Assembly (NCBI RefSeq): GCF_003289965.1
Contig: NZ_QMBQ01000004.1
Location: 434,001 to 498,000 of the forward strand
From: Mesorhizobium atlanticum
GTDB taxonomy: Bacteria > Pseudomonadota > Alphaproteobacteria > Rhizobiales > Rhizobiaceae
Direction: 5' to 3'
Length of the DNA stretch: 64,000 bases
The position numbers and the translations under genes were made by a program. Shown here piece after piece: positions 1 to 10,110 of this stretch. The stretch's first letter is position 1. Each line of letters starts with the position of its first letter. The notes beneath the pieces are model-generated. The model had not been told where the DNA came from and did not search any database. It saw only the letters and a program-made list of their open reading frames with translations.

Positions 1-734
1 AAAATCAGAGTGTCGTCGTCGTTGGAGGCAGCCGGGGTGTCGGCCGCGCGATCGTGGAAGCCGCGCTTGGCGCGGGAGCGACCGTGCTTGCGGTGGCCCG
101 CGGCGCCGCCGACCTGAAGCAGCTTGCCTGGGAGCGCCCGGGCCTGAAAACCCTCAGCACGGACGCGACGGCGGAAGCCGCGCCGCAGGCGGTCTTCGAT
201 GCGCTGGCACCCGACGTGCTGGTGGTCTGCGCGGGGGCGCTCGCCGCTGCCGCGCCGATCCAGGAGCAGAGCTGGGAAGTCTTCTCGGCGAATTGGGAGA
301 TGGACGTCAAAGCGTCGTTCCTGTTCTGCCGCGAAGCCCTCAAGGGTCGACTCAAGGCGGGCAGCCGGGTGGTGCTGATAGCCAGCGGCGCCGCCATCAG
401 CGGCGGCCCGCCGAATTCAGGCGGCTATGCCGGCGCCAAGCGCATGCAGATATTTCTGGCCGGCCACTGCCAGAAGGAATCCGACAAGCTCGGCCTCGGC
501 CTGCGTTTCATGGCGCTTTCGCCGGCCCGCATCATGCCGGGCACCGGGGTTGGCGATCGCGGCATCGACAGCATCGCCGCCTATATGGGCATTCGCCCGG
601 CCGACTTCCTGGCCAGCTTGAGCGACATGCAGACGCCGGCCGATGTCGCACAGGCGGTGATCCAGCTCGCGACGGGCAAGCCGCAGGGCACCTCCTTCGC
701 CGTGAGCGGCAGCGGCCTTGCGGCGGCGGCATGA
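1..734 (+). CDS. Short-chain dehydrogenase/reductase (SDR), 5' end cut by window edge
   Basis: The reading frame is open from base 3 and has no start inside the window, so the gene begins upstream. The first visible residues hold the classical SDR nucleotide motif (VVVGGSRGVGRAI), followed by the CAGAL element after beta-4 and the catalytic Ser with the Y-x-x-x-K pair (SGGYAGAKRM). It should be an NAD(P)-dependent oxidoreductase; the substrate cannot be told from sequence. The stop codon overlaps the start of the sigma factor (ATGA at 731-734), so the two are probably translated together. Only a few N-terminal residues appear to be missing. Confidence 0.85.
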   Translation, partial: NQSVVVVGGSRGVGRAIVEAALGAGATVLAVARGAADLKQLAWERPGLKTLSTDATAEAAPQAVFDALAPDVLVVCAGALAAAAPIQEQSWEVFSANWEMDVKASFLFCREALKGRLKAGSRVVLIASGAAISGGPPNSGGYAGAKRMQIFLAGHCQKESDKLGLGLRFMALSPARIMPGTGVGDRGIDSIAAYMGIRPADFLASLSDMQTPADVAQAVIQLATGKPQGTSFAVSGSGLAAAA

Positions 735-1813
735 GGGGCGCAGGATGGCGGCCGGATTCAGCGCCCGGGCTTCCCATGACTAACGCCGACGGCCCTATCG
801 AGCCTCTGGGCCGGCCGGGCCAGCCGGTCCTCGACCGGCTGGCCTTCGAGCGCCTGAGCGTCGCCCACCGCCGCGCGCTCAAGCTGCATTGCTACCGGAT
901 GATGGGCTCGCTCAGCGAGGCGGAGGATCTCGTCCAGGAGACCTTCCTCAAGGCCTGGCGCGCGCGGTCGCAATTCGATGGACGCGGCTCGGCGCGCGGC
1001 TGGTTCTACGCGATCGCCACCAAGAGCTGCCTCAACGCGATCAAGGCAAGGTCGTCGGCGCGGCGCATTCTCGAACAGCCCGGACGACCGGCCTCCGACG
1101 GTGAGGCAACCGGCGGCCCGACCGCGGAGCTGGCCTGGCTGGATCCATATCCGGATGCGGAACTGCCGGACATTGCCGACGACAGGCCCGGTCCGGAAGC
1201 GCGCTACGAGGTCCGCGAGGCCGTGCGGCTCGCCTTCGTCGCGGCGATCCAGCTGTTGCCGCCCAGGCAGCGCGCGGCCTTGCTTCTTTGCGATGTGCTC
1301 GGATGGTCCGCCATCGAGACCGCGCAATTGCTCGGCGGAACCACGGCCTCGATCAACAGCGCCCTGCAGCGGGCCCGCACGACGCTTGGCGGGCACTACA
1401 CGCAAGGCAGTCCGCCACGGCGATCAGAGCCCAGTTCGGACGACAGCCTGCTGCTCGAACGCTATATGCAGGCCTGGCAGGCCGACAATCTCGACGGACT
1501 CGTCGAGCTGCTGCGCGAGGACGCCGTCTACCACATGCCGCCCTGGCGGGAATGGTACCATGGACATCAGGCGATCGGCGCTTTCCTGGGAACCGTCTGG
1601 GGAAATTTTGCCGCCTATCGCGCGGTGGGCATAGGCGCCAACGCCCAGCCAGCCGTGGGCGTCTACGCGCTCGGCCGCCAGGATTCCACATGGCGGCCGC
1701 ATTCGCTGCATGTCATCGAAGCCGCCAACGGCAAGATCGCCTCGCTGACGATCTATGTCCCGCCGCTCGGCCCCAGCCTGTTTGCGGCGTTCGGCCTGCC
1801 GCCGGAGGTCTAG
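731..1813 (+). CDS. ECF-type RNA polymerase sigma factor with C-terminal SnoaL-like domain
   Basis: A 360-residue protein in two parts. The N-terminal half carries sigma-70 region 2 ([20 protein letters not shown]) and region 4 ([18 protein letters not shown], a helix-turn-helix). The last roughly 120 residues form a SnoaL/NTF2-like fold ([20 protein letters not shown]). This layout matches the large ECF sigma factors of the SigJ/TIGR02960 kind, in which the C-terminal domain is thought to replace an anti-sigma factor. No anti-sigma gene is adjacent. The chosen start overlaps the SDR stop as ATGA; a second in-frame ATG lies at 776. The 3' end overlaps nhaA by 4 nt, tail to tail. Confidence 0.85.
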   Translation: MRGAGWRPDSAPGLPMTNADGPIEPLGRPGQPVLDRLAFERLSVAHRRALKLHCYRMMGSLSEAEDLVQETFLKAWRARSQFDGRGSARGWFYAIATKSCLNAIKARSSARRILEQPGRPASDGEATGGPTAELAWLDPYPDAELPDIADDRPGPEARYEVREAVRLAFVAAIQLLPPRQRAALLLCDVLGWSAIETAQLLGGTTASINSALQRARTTLGGHYTQGSPPRRSEPSSDDSLLLERYMQAWQADNLDGLVELLREDAVYHMPPWREWYHGHQAIGAFLGTVWGNFAAYRAVGIGANAQPAVGVYALGRQDSTWRPHSLHVIEAANGKIASLTIYVPPLGPSLFAAFGLPPEV

Positions 1814-2997
1814 TCCACGTCCTCATCCCCGTCGACCGCCGGCGCCGTCAGCAGCACGGCGGCGCCCAGCAGCGCGGCAACCAGCGAGCCTGCAAGAATG
1901 CCGACCTTCACCGCGTCCTGGAGCGCCGGATCGCTGGCGAAGGCGAGCAGGCCGATGAACAGGCTCATGGTGAAGCCGATGCCGCAGAGCAGCGAAATGC
2001 CCAGCATATGCAGCCAGCCGGCATTGACCGGCAGGTCGGCAAGGCCGAAGCGGATGGCCAGCGCCGAGGAGCCGAAAACGCCGACCAGCTTGCCTAGAAC
2101 AAGCCCGGCGGCGACGCCCAGCGTCAGCGGCTCGACAAGCGCCGCGAAGCTCAGTCCGCCGAGCGAGACGCCGGCATTGGCAAAGCCGAAGATCGGAATG
2201 ACGAGAAAGGGCACGAGCTTGTGCAGACCGTGCTCCAGCCGGTGCAGCGGCGAGTGTTCTGTTTCGTGGCTGCTGCCCGGAGAGCGCTCCAGCGGGATGG
2301 TGAGCGCCAGCGCGACGCCGGCCAGTGTGGCATGCACACCCGACTTCAGCACCAGCACCCACAGGACGACGCCAAGCAGGAGATACGGCCAGAGCTTCAT
2401 GGCCCGCATGCGGTTGAGCACGACGAGCAGAGCGATAACCGCAAAGGCGGCGGCCAGATAAGCGAGCGACAGGCCGCTGGTGTAGAACAGCGCGATGATG
2501 ATGACGGCACCGAGATCGTCGATGATGGCCAGAGCGGTGAGGAAGACCTTCAGCGAGGCCGGCACGCGGCTGCCGAGCAGCGAAAGCACGCCGAGCGCGA
2601 AGGCGATGTCGGTGGCGGTGGGGATTGCCCAGCCGGAGAGCGCTGCCTGATTGTCACGGTTGATCAGGACATAGACCAGCGCCGGCACCGCCATGCCGCC
2701 GGCGGCGGCGATGCCGGGCAACACGCGGCGCGGCCAGGTCGAGAGCTGCCCGTCGAGCATCTCGCGCTTGATCTCGAGCCCGACCAGCAGGAAGAACACC
2801 GCCATCAGCCCGTCATTGATCCAGTGCGAGACGCTGAGCGGCCCGAGATAGGCGTGGAGGACGGCGAAATAAGTCGCGGCCAAAGGCGAGTTGGCGACGA
2901 TCAGCGCGAGGGCTGCAGCCACCATCAGGATGATGCCGCCGGCGGCCTCGCCGTCGAGGAACTCGCGCAGGATCGATTTCGGGCGCTCGTCTTGCAT
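1810..2997 (-). CDS. nhaA: Na+/H+ antiporter NhaA
   Basis: A 395-residue inner-membrane protein with about 12 hydrophobic segments, the normal length for NhaA. It exchanges internal Na+ for external H+ and serves pH and sodium homeostasis. The paired aspartates of the transport site are visible in [20 protein letters not shown], and the N-terminal [13 protein letters not shown] and [12 protein letters not shown] stretches are typical of the family. It is transcribed convergently with the sigma factor gene and has no operon partner. Confidence 0.95.
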   Translation of the reverse strand: MQDERPKSILREFLDGEAAGGIILMVAAALALIVANSPLAATYFAVLHAYLGPLSVSHWINDGLMAVFFLLVGLEIKREMLDGQLSTWPRRVLPGIAAAGGMAVPALVYVLINRDNQAALSGWAIPTATDIAFALGVLSLLGSRVPASLKVFLTALAIIDDLGAVIIIALFYTSGLSLAYLAAAFAVIALLVVLNRMRAMKLWPYLLLGVVLWVLVLKSGVHATLAGVALALTIPLERSPGSSHETEHSPLHRLEHGLHKLVPFLVIPIFGFANAGVSLGGLSFAALVEPLTLGVAAGLVLGKLVGVFGSSALAIRFGLADLPVNAGWLHMLGISLLCGIGFTMSLFIGLLAFASDPALQDAVKVGILAGSLVAALLGAAVLLTAPAVDGDEDVD

Positions 2998-3235
2998 GGT
3001 CCCTCCGTCACATGGCCCGCCGGCCGCAATCCTGTTGCCGGATGATGCTCAAGCGTCGCTGGCGAGGCAGGTCGACCAGACCGGTGGAACGCTGCCGCAA
3101 AACTTGTCTCACGCCGTGGTATACTGGGCAAGCTGCGCCCCGTCAGGGAAAATGCCTTATCGCTGCGGACACACAAAATGCAGACCTGCGGGGCTTGCCA
3201 AGTCCGATCAGCAATAAACCGACAGGGAGGATGCC

Positions 3236-3673
3236 GTGTCCCTCAACGCCAATGACTTCGATCAGACAGTTGAAAAATACCATCAGGCTCTGGATGAGTT
3301 CATGAAAGGAAACTGCGCTCCTGCGAAGATGCTTTACTCCCGACGTGACGATGTAACACTGGGCAATCCCTTTGGCCCTTTCGCGCGTGGATGGAAGCTG
3401 GTCGCGGAGACGATGGAGCGAGCGGCATCACATTACAGGGACAGCGACGCCACTGGCTTCGAGAACATAGCGAAGTGTGTCACGCCGGAGCTTGCATACC
3501 TCGTCGAAGTAGAACGGCTCAGGTCCAAGGTTGGCGGTCGGAGCGACGTCGCGCCTCTGGCGTTACGCGTGACGAGCGTCTTTCGCCCGGAAGATGGGCT
3601 TTGGAAGATCGTGCATCGTCACGCCGATCCGATAACAACGGCTCAGCCTGCCGATTCAGTACTCCGCCGATAG
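3236..3673 (+). CDS. SnoaL/NTF2-like domain protein
   Basis: A 145-residue single-domain protein. Its pattern (QALDEFMKGN near the start, DDVTLGNPFGPFARGW, and a C-terminal GLWKIVHRHADP strand) is that of DUF4440/SnoaL-like NTF2-fold proteins, which may be small enzymes or binding proteins. No specific reaction can be assigned. The start is a GTG preceded by a strong ribosome binding site (GGGAGG at 3225-3230). It stands alone between nhaA, which points away, and the convergent actR gene. Confidence 0.7.
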   Translation: MSLNANDFDQTVEKYHQALDEFMKGNCAPAKMLYSRRDDVTLGNPFGPFARGWKLVAETMERAASHYRDSDATGFENIAKCVTPELAYLVEVERLRSKVGGRSDVAPLALRVTSVFRPEDGLWKIVHRHADPITTAQPADSVLRR

Positions 3674-3736
3674 ACGCGGCCGTGATTGGGCGAAGCGGTT
3701 CGGTCTCGCAAAAGGATTGCTGCGGGAGTGCCCGTG

Positions 3737-4300
3737 CTAGCGCGGAGCGCGTTTGGCCAGTATCCGCTGCAAGGTCCGGCGGTGCATGTTGAGGCGGCGC
3801 GCCGTCTCGGAAACGTTGCGGTCGCACATTTCGTAGACGCGCTGAATGTGCTCCCAACGCACACGGTCGGCCGACATCGGGTTTTCCGGCGGCGCGGCGC
3901 GTTCGCCGGAGGTGCGGGTGAGCGCGGCGAAGACGTCATCGGCATCGGCGGGCTTGGAGAGGTAGTCGATGGCGCCTAGCTTCACCGCCGTCACCGCGGT
4001 GGCGATGTTGCCATAGCCGGTGAGGATGATGGCGCGGGCGTCGTCGCGCTTTTCGCGGATGGCCGCGACAACATCGAGGCCGTTGCCGTCGCCGAGACGC
4101 ATGTCGACCACCGCATAGGCCGGCGGATGGGCGCGCGCCTTGGCGACCGCCTCTTCCACGCTTTCCGCCGTCTCGACCACGAAGCCCCTGGTCTCCATGG
4201 CCCGGGCAAGCCGGGTGAGGAAGGGCTTGTCGTCCTCGACGATGAGCAGCGAGGTGTCCTCGCCCTCGACCATAACGCCAGCCGTTTCGTCTCCGCTCAT
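3737..4300 (-). CDS. actR: Redox response regulator ActR/RegA
   Basis: A 187-residue response regulator. The receiver domain (about residues 16-130) has the acidic pair VEDD, the phosphoacceptor Asp66 in VVDMRLGDGNGLDV, the Thr in ILTGYG and the Lys in LSKPAD. A proline stretch (APPENP) links it to a Fis-type helix-turn-helix (VSETARRLNMHRRTLQRIL) nearly invariant in the RegA/PrrA/ActR family. In rhizobia this regulator controls respiration, carbon and nitrogen metabolism and acid tolerance in response to redox state. The cognate kinase actS lies 224 nt upstream on the same strand. Confidence 0.93.
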   Translation of the reverse strand: MSGDETAGVMVEGEDTSLLIVEDDKPFLTRLARAMETRGFVVETAESVEEAVAKARAHPPAYAVVDMRLGDGNGLDVVAAIREKRDDARAIILTGYGNIATAVTAVKLGAIDYLSKPADADDVFAALTRTSGERAAPPENPMSADRVRWEHIQRVYEMCDRNVSETARRLNMHRRTLQRILAKRAPR

Positions 4301-4524
4301 CTTATCGGCACCCTATTGACTAAAAGCGCACCCGTCGAAACGAATTCCGGCGGAGGCGCTCGAAGTCCATGTTTTTCGGGGCATGCCGCTTTTCCAGACA
4401 CTTTTTTGGCGACATGCTTCACTTTTACGCAGATACAGTCCCGCAAGAGCAATGTCCAATTTTTAGAGCCGGCAACAGATCTGCCATGCGGTAATTGCAA
4501 GGTTTGCGCACCATCCAACCAAGG

Positions 4525-5856
4525 TTACGCATTGTCGAACATGGTGGCCGAAGCCTGATCCTGGTTGAGGAAGACGCCGCGCGGCCAGGATATCTGCACC
4601 ACCGCGCCTTCGCCGAGCCCGCTCGAATTGCGGAAATCGATGGTGGCGCCGGAACGCTCCAGCAAGGTCTTGGCGATGAACAACCCGAGCCCCAGGCCCC
4701 CGCCTGCCTCGGTGCCCTGGCGCGTCGACATATAGGGCTCGCCGATGCGGTCGATGATCTCGGCCGGAAACCCCGGCCCGTCATCGATGATGGAGAAGGT
4801 GACTGCCTCATTGTCCCAGCTCCAGCTGACGGTGACCGACTTGCGGGCGAAATCGACGGCGTTCTCGACCAGATTGCCGAGCCCGTAGATGACGCCCGGA
4901 TTGCGCTGGCCGACGGGCTCGGGGCCGATGCGCTCGCCGGGCCGCAGCCGGATCGAAATGCCGAAATCGCGGTGCGGCGCCGTCACCTCCTCGATCAGCG
5001 AGGTGAGTGGCATGCGCGACAGATGCGCTTCGCCTTCCGAGGATAGGCTGGTCAGCCGCTTCAGGATCTCGCGGCAACGCTCGCTCTGCGAGCGCAGGAG
5101 CTTGACGTCCTCGCCATATTTCGGGTCCTTGCCGAGCGCCTTTTCCATCTCCTTGGCGACGACGGTTATGGTGGCCAGCGGCGTGCCGAGCTCATGCGCT
5201 GCGGCGGCGGCAAGCCCGTCCAGCGCCGAAAGATGCTGCTCGCGCTGCAGCACCAGCTCGGTGGCGGCCAAAGCGTTGGCGAGCAGGCGTGCCTCGGCGG
5301 CGACACGGAAGGCGTAGATGGCGGTGAAGGCTATCGAGGCAAACACAGCCATCCACATGCCGGCGACATAGATGAAGGGCATCGGCAGCGGCGCTCCTTC
5401 GTACCAGGGCAGCGGCAGGTGAAAGAACACCAGAAGGGTTGCCGCCAACATGACCAGCGCGCCAAGCACCGCGGTCATGCGCAGTGGCAGCGAGGCGGCC
5501 GAGATGACAACCGGCACGGACAGTAGCACGCAAAACGGATTGGTCAGGCCGCCGGTCATGTAGAGCAGGCCGGTGAGCTGGACGCCGTCGAAGGTGAGGA
5601 TCGCGAAGGCCGAAAGCGGGGTGAGCCGATGCGCCGCCGGATAGCGGAAGGTGAGCCACAGGTTCATCCAGGCCGAGCAGGCGATCAGCGCAAAGCACAT
5701 CGACACCGGCAACGGGAAGTTCAAGCCATAAGCAACGACGAGCACGGCGACGCTCTGGCCGACGATGGCCAGCCAGCGCAGGCGGACCAGCGTGTTGAGC
5801 CGCAGCCGCTGGCTTTGCTGGGTATCGGGCGCGCGCAGGATGTTGATCATGGCCAA
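4525..5856 (-). CDS. actS: Redox sensor histidine kinase ActS/RegB
   Basis: A 443-residue membrane kinase with six predicted transmembrane segments in the first 190 residues. The quinone-binding signature GGLTNPF is at 102-108. The H-box AAAAHELGTPLATI places the phosphorylated His at 221. Cys261 (SERCREIL) lies 40 residues further on, the same spacing as His225 and the redox-switch Cys265 of Rhodobacter RegB, so the thiol sensor is probably kept. The ATP-binding domain has N, G1 (DDGPGFP) and G2 (GGGLGLGLFIA) boxes. It phosphorylates ActR. Transcription runs actS then actR. Confidence 0.93.
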   Translation of the reverse strand: MAMINILRAPDTQQSQRLRLNTLVRLRWLAIVGQSVAVLVVAYGLNFPLPVSMCFALIACSAWMNLWLTFRYPAAHRLTPLSAFAILTFDGVQLTGLLYMTGGLTNPFCVLLSVPVVISAASLPLRMTAVLGALVMLAATLLVFFHLPLPWYEGAPLPMPFIYVAGMWMAVFASIAFTAIYAFRVAAEARLLANALAATELVLQREQHLSALDGLAAAAAHELGTPLATITVVAKEMEKALGKDPKYGEDVKLLRSQSERCREILKRLTSLSSEGEAHLSRMPLTSLIEEVTAPHRDFGISIRLRPGERIGPEPVGQRNPGVIYGLGNLVENAVDFARKSVTVSWSWDNEAVTFSIIDDGPGFPAEIIDRIGEPYMSTRQGTEAGGGLGLGLFIAKTLLERSGATIDFRNSSGLGEGAVVQISWPRGVFLNQDQASATMFDNA

Positions 5857-5893
5857 GGATTACAGCCGCAGGAGTGGAAGCGATAGAGCATCG

Positions 5894-8356
5894 TCACGTT
5901 CCGCGCGGCTTGGCGCGGCTGGTGGCGGCGGCGAGCAGCGGGTTTTCCGGCCAGACATGCTTTGGGTAGCGGCCGCGCATGTCGGTGCGCACATCCGCCC
6001 AGGAGCCGCGCCAGAAGCCTGGTAAGTCGCGCGTCGTCTGGATCGGCCGGTGCGCCGGCGACAGGAGCTCCAGCGTCAGCGGCACAGTGCCGTTGGCGAT
6101 GGAAGGATGCCGGTCGAGGCCGAACAGCTCCTGTACCCGGATCGCCAGCACCGGCCATTCGCCGTCATAGCGGATCGGAACATGGCTGCCGGACGGTGCG
6201 TCGAAATGGGTCGGCGCCAGCGCGTCGACCTTGCGCTGCAGGTCATGCGGAACAAGCGCCATCAGCGCCGAGGACAAGATCGCCGGCTTGATGGCCGCGA
6301 GGGAGGCGTCACCGCCGAGAAATGGCAGGAGCCAGTCTTCGAGGCCGTCGACAAGCGCTTCGTCCGAAACGTCGGGCCAGGGTGCGCCGAGGCCGCGATT
6401 GAGCCAGCCGAGCCGCTGCCGTAGGGTTTCGGCCTCCTTACCCCAATCGAGCAGCGGCAGGCCGTGCTCTCTCACGGCGTCGAGAATGGCGCGGTCGGCT
6501 TCGGCGCCGGACGGCGCCGGCAACATGCGTTCGGAAAGCGTGATGGCGCCGAGCCTGGCGGTCTCGCGCACGCGCACGGCGCGGCGCTCGCGGTCGAAGC
6601 TCGTCTCGCGCTTCGTCTCGATGCGATCGGCAAGAACGGCGCGGATATCGGCTTCGCCAACCGGCGCGGCGGCGGTGATGCGGGCGTTCTGCGCCTTGCC
6701 CTGCAGGTCGGCGACGACAAGCCAGGTCTCATTGGCGAGCGGATCGGCGGCATCGACCATGGCGCCCGAGCCGTTGGCGAGCACGAAGCGGCCGCGCTCG
6801 CCGCGCGCCCTTGCAACGCGATCCGGCCAGGCATGGATCAGGAGCGAGCCGGCGCTGGCCGCCTCGCCGCCCTGCCCGCCACCGGCCTGTCTGGCCAAAC
6901 GCTCGGCGAGCTGCCTGGCGGCATTCGCGCGGGGCGATTTCTCGCCGCGAAACCGGATCAGACGCCGCTCCAGGTCGGCGCTGTCGCCGCCCAGCCCACG
7001 CTCGGTCAAAAGCACGGCAAGCGTCGCCGCTTCGAGCGCATGGCCGGCCTTCGCGGCTTCGGCCACCATATGCGCCAGCCGCACCGGCAGCGCCAGCTTG
7101 CGCATGGCGGCGCCCGCTTCCGTCAGCCGCCCTGCCTCATCGATGGCGTGCAGCGCCTTGAGCAGAACCCTTGCCTCGTTGAGCGCCGGCGCCGGCGGCG
7201 GATCGAGGAAGGAGAGGCTCGACGGATCGGCGACACCGAAGGCGGCGCAGTCGAGCAGCAGGCCGGAGAGATCGGCTTCGAGGATTTCCGGCGGCGTGAA
7301 GGCGGGCAGCGACGCCGTCTGCTCGGCGCGCCACAGGCGCACGGCCACGCCGGCTTGCGTGCGCCCGGCGCGGCCGGCGCGCTGATCGGCCGAGGCCCTG
7401 CTGACGCGCACCGTCTCGAGCCTGGTCAGGCCGCTCGCCGGCTCGTAGCGCGGCAGCCGCGAAAGGCCGGAATCGATGACGACGCGCACGCCGTCGATGG
7501 TGATCGATGTCTCGGCGATCGAGGTCGCCAGCACCACCTTGCGGCGGCCGGCCGGCGCCGGCCTTATCGCCTGGTCCTGCGCCCGGTTGTCGAGTTGGCC
7601 GTAGAGCGGAACGATGTCGGTGTCGGCCGCGACATTGCCCGCGAGCCGCTCGGCGGTGCGCTCGATCTCGCGCTGACCGGGCAGGAAGGCGAGCACGCTG
7701 CCCTGCTCGCCGGCCAGGGCCGCGCGCACCGCCCTGGCCATGACATCCTCGATCGCCGTGCCGGCCGGCCGCTCGTCGTAGCGGATCTCGACCGGAAAGG
7801 CCCGGCCCTCGCTTTCGATCACCGGCGCGCCAGACAAAAGCTTTGCGACCCGCGCGCCGTCGAGCGTCGCCGACATGACCAGCAGCCGCAGGTCGGGACG
7901 CAGCGCGCCCTGCACGTCGAGCGCCAGCGCCAGGCCGAAATCGCCGTCGAGCGAGCGTTCATGGAATTCGTCGAAGATCACCGCGGAGACGACCGGCAGC
8001 TCCGGATCGTCGAGGATCATGCGCGAGAGCACGCCTTCGGTGACGACCAGGATTCTTGTCCGCGCCGAGGTCCGGTTCTCCATGCGCATGGCGTAGCCCA
8101 CCGTGCCGCCGGGTTCTTCGCCGAGCAGTTCAGCCATGCGGCGGGCGGCAGCGCGGGCGGCGAGCCGGCGCGGCTCGAGCAGCACGATCTGGCCCTCGCC
8201 GAGCCATGGCGCGTCGAGCAGCGCCAGCGGCACCAGCGTCGTCTTGCCGGCGCCTGGCGGCGCCACCAGCACGGCGCTGCCGCGCCGCGCGAGCGCTTCG
8301 CCGAGTGCCGGCAGCGCGGCTGTGACCGGGAGTTCCGGCAGGGGTTTCGTCGTCAT
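5894..8356 (-). CDS. hrpB: ATP-dependent helicase HrpB
   Basis: An 820-residue DEAH-family RNA helicase, full length for HrpB. Visible motifs are Walker A (APPGAGKTTLVPLALL), the Walker B variant DEFHERSLD, motif III (MSATLD), motif V (ATSIAETSITIDGV) and motif VI (QRAGRAGRTQAG). The HrpB-specific C-terminal region follows. Its cellular role is poorly defined in most bacteria. It is a single gene downstream of actS on the opposite side of a 37-nt gap. Confidence 0.93.
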   Translation of the reverse strand: MTTKPLPELPVTAALPALGEALARRGSAVLVAPPGAGKTTLVPLALLDAPWLGEGQIVLLEPRRLAARAAARRMAELLGEEPGGTVGYAMRMENRTSARTRILVVTEGVLSRMILDDPELPVVSAVIFDEFHERSLDGDFGLALALDVQGALRPDLRLLVMSATLDGARVAKLLSGAPVIESEGRAFPVEIRYDERPAGTAIEDVMARAVRAALAGEQGSVLAFLPGQREIERTAERLAGNVAADTDIVPLYGQLDNRAQDQAIRPAPAGRRKVVLATSIAETSITIDGVRVVIDSGLSRLPRYEPASGLTRLETVRVSRASADQRAGRAGRTQAGVAVRLWRAEQTASLPAFTPPEILEADLSGLLLDCAAFGVADPSSLSFLDPPPAPALNEARVLLKALHAIDEAGRLTEAGAAMRKLALPVRLAHMVAEAAKAGHALEAATLAVLLTERGLGGDSADLERRLIRFRGEKSPRANAARQLAERLARQAGGGQGGEAASAGSLLIHAWPDRVARARGERGRFVLANGSGAMVDAADPLANETWLVVADLQGKAQNARITAAAPVGEADIRAVLADRIETKRETSFDRERRAVRVRETARLGAITLSERMLPAPSGAEADRAILDAVREHGLPLLDWGKEAETLRQRLGWLNRGLGAPWPDVSDEALVDGLEDWLLPFLGGDASLAAIKPAILSSALMALVPHDLQRKVDALAPTHFDAPSGSHVPIRYDGEWPVLAIRVQELFGLDRHPSIANGTVPLTLELLSPAHRPIQTTRDLPGFWRGSWADVRTDMRGRYPKHVWPENPLLAAATSRAKPRGT

Positions 8357-8409
8357 GTCGCCCGCATATCAGCGGTCACGGTCGCCGCGCAACGTGTCAG
8401 GTCAGCCGG

Positions 8410-9300
8410 TCAAAGTCTGGTGCGTGAAAACGGGTTCCAGCGCACGGTGCCGAGCCTGACCTCCTCGCGCACCATGGTCAGCAGGCCGGATGCGCCAACC
8501 ACCGCCAGGCCAACCAGCGACAGCCAGTCGGGATATTCCTGGAAGAACAGCGCGCCGAGGATGACCGCCCAGACGATCTGCGAATAATGCGTCGGCGCGA
8601 TGCGATTGGCGGGCGCGTATTTGACCGCAAGCAATTGCAGCAGCTGCCCGCCGGCGGTGAAGAGGCCCGCCATCATAAGCCAGACCAGTTGCCCGAAATT
8701 GGGGAGCGAGAACGACGTGGCGGCCGCGCCGACGCCGTTGAAGACAAGGCCGTAACCGACCAGGGCGCCGAGGATCGTCGTGCGCCTTTCCTGCTGGGCG
8801 AGCGAGCGCATCAGGATGACGCTTGTGGCGGCGAGGAAGGCATTGGCGAAGGCGGCGAGATGGCCGAGATGCAATTCGCGGAAACCCGGCCGCACCACCA
8901 GCATGACGCCGACAAAGCCGGCGACCACGGCGAGCCACCGCCAGGGACCGACCCTTTCCTTCAGGATGACCGTCGACAGGATGGTGACGAGCAACGGCGC
9001 AAGGAAGATCAGCGCGTAGACTTCCGCCAGCGGAATGGTGGTGAAGGCAAAGACGCTCAGCACGCCCGAGGCGATGCCGGCCAAGGCGCGCGCCTGCACC
9101 GCCCATGGCCTTCTGGTGCGCCAGAAGTCGCGCCAGCGTTCGTCGCTCGGCTTGGTGAAGAACAGGAAACAGGCGGCAAACAAGGTCGAGAAGAAGCCGA
9201 TCTCGAAGACGGTGAACTGCCCACCCAGGCTCTTGATGACGGCGTCGCTGAACGAATAGCTTGCATAGGCGATCAGGGCGAGCAGGATTCCGTTCGGCAT
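8410..9300 (-). CDS. EamA-family (DMT) transporter
   Basis: A 296-residue membrane protein with about ten hydrophobic segments and the two-fold EamA repeat of drug/metabolite transporters (for example ILKERVGPWRWLAVVAGFVGVMLVVRP at the end of the first half, quoted here in part). It is expected to export a metabolite; the substrate is unknown. The open frame extends further upstream, but the ATG at 9300 (MPNGILLALIAYA) is the natural start because the first membrane segment begins there. It diverges from the PIG-L gene with a 21-nt gap. Confidence 0.85.
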   Translation of the reverse strand: MPNGILLALIAYASYSFSDAVIKSLGGQFTVFEIGFFSTLFAACFLFFTKPSDERWRDFWRTRRPWAVQARALAGIASGVLSVFAFTTIPLAEVYALIFLAPLLVTILSTVILKERVGPWRWLAVVAGFVGVMLVVRPGFRELHLGHLAAFANAFLAATSVILMRSLAQQERRTTILGALVGYGLVFNGVGAAATSFSLPNFGQLVWLMMAGLFTAGGQLLQLLAVKYAPANRIAPTHYSQIVWAVILGALFFQEYPDWLSLVGLAVVGASGLLTMVREEVRLGTVRWNPFSRTRL

Positions 9301-9321
9301 ACCATTTCCGGGAGAGAAGAC

Positions 9322-10020
9322 GTGAAGATACTGGCGCTGGGGGCACATCCCGACGACATCGAGATATTCATGTTCGGTACGCTGGCCGCCTATGCCGCGC
9401 AAGGCGCAGAGCTGACTTTCGCCATAGCCACCGATGGTGCCAAAGGCGGTACGGGCGACCCGGCGGCGCTCGCCCGCTTGCGGCGCGAGGAAGCGGCCAA
9501 GGCGGCAGGGCTGCTCGGCGTCGAACCGCGCTTCCTCGACTTTCCCGACGGCGCGCTCATCGCCGACGCCGCGTTCATTGCGGCGCTGAAGGCGTTGATC
9601 GGCGAGGTGAAGCCCGACCTCGCGATCACCCATGCGCCTTACGACTATCATGGCGACCATCGCGCCCTGTCCGACGGCATGCGCATCGCGGCGTCCTTCG
9701 CCGTGCCTGTGCTGCATGCCGATACGCTCGGCGGCACCGGTTTTTCACCGACGCATTATGTCGAGATCTCGCAGCACTGGGACATCAAGGCTGAAGCGAT
9801 CCGCGCGCACCAATCGCAGGGTGCGGAGCACTATGTGCACAGGGCGCACCTCCAGAACGAGTTTCGCGCCGGCCAGTGCAACGGCGCCTCCGGCGCGCTG
9901 GCGGAAGCCTTCCGCTTCGAGCCGACCTTCCCCTTCGCCGACATACGCGCGCTGCTGCCGCCGGCGCCGGCGATCCGGCCGGTGATGGCAAGCCCGGGCC
10001 CCGCCAAACCGATCAACTGA
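9322..10020 (+). CDS. PIG-L family deacetylase
   Basis: A 232-residue protein of the PIG-L/LmbE family, zinc-dependent N-acetylglucosaminyl deacetylases. The metal site motif AHPDDIE is near residue 10, and a second His pair appears in HAPYDYHGDHRALS. Family members remove acetyl groups from GlcNAc-containing lipids, mycothiol-type precursors or small metabolites; the substrate here is not evident. The start is a GTG with GGGAGAGA upstream. It is divergent from the EamA transporter. Confidence 0.85.
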   Translation: MKILALGAHPDDIEIFMFGTLAAYAAQGAELTFAIATDGAKGGTGDPAALARLRREEAAKAAGLLGVEPRFLDFPDGALIADAAFIAALKALIGEVKPDLAITHAPYDYHGDHRALSDGMRIAASFAVPVLHADTLGGTGFSPTHYVEISQHWDIKAEAIRAHQSQGAEHYVHRAHLQNEFRAGQCNGASGALAEAFRFEPTFPFADIRALLPPAPAIRPVMASPGPAKPIN

Positions 10021-10110
10021 CGGCTGCGGGACACAGGTCCGTCGATCATTTCCCAACGATTTCAATGACCCATTTCGCCATGCTGCGACGCAGCAACGAA
10101 TTCACTTGCG

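Noticed and set aside
6464..8587. Long plus-strand open frame opposite hrpB
   Set aside because: Antisense shadow of the helicase gene, which carries all expected motifs.
10081..10095. TGCTGCGACGCAGCA near the dha operon as a member of the exopolysaccharide box family
   Set aside because: It is a perfect palindrome that lacks the TTGC/GCAA flanks of the shared box and lies away from exopolysaccharide genes, so similarity may be chance.
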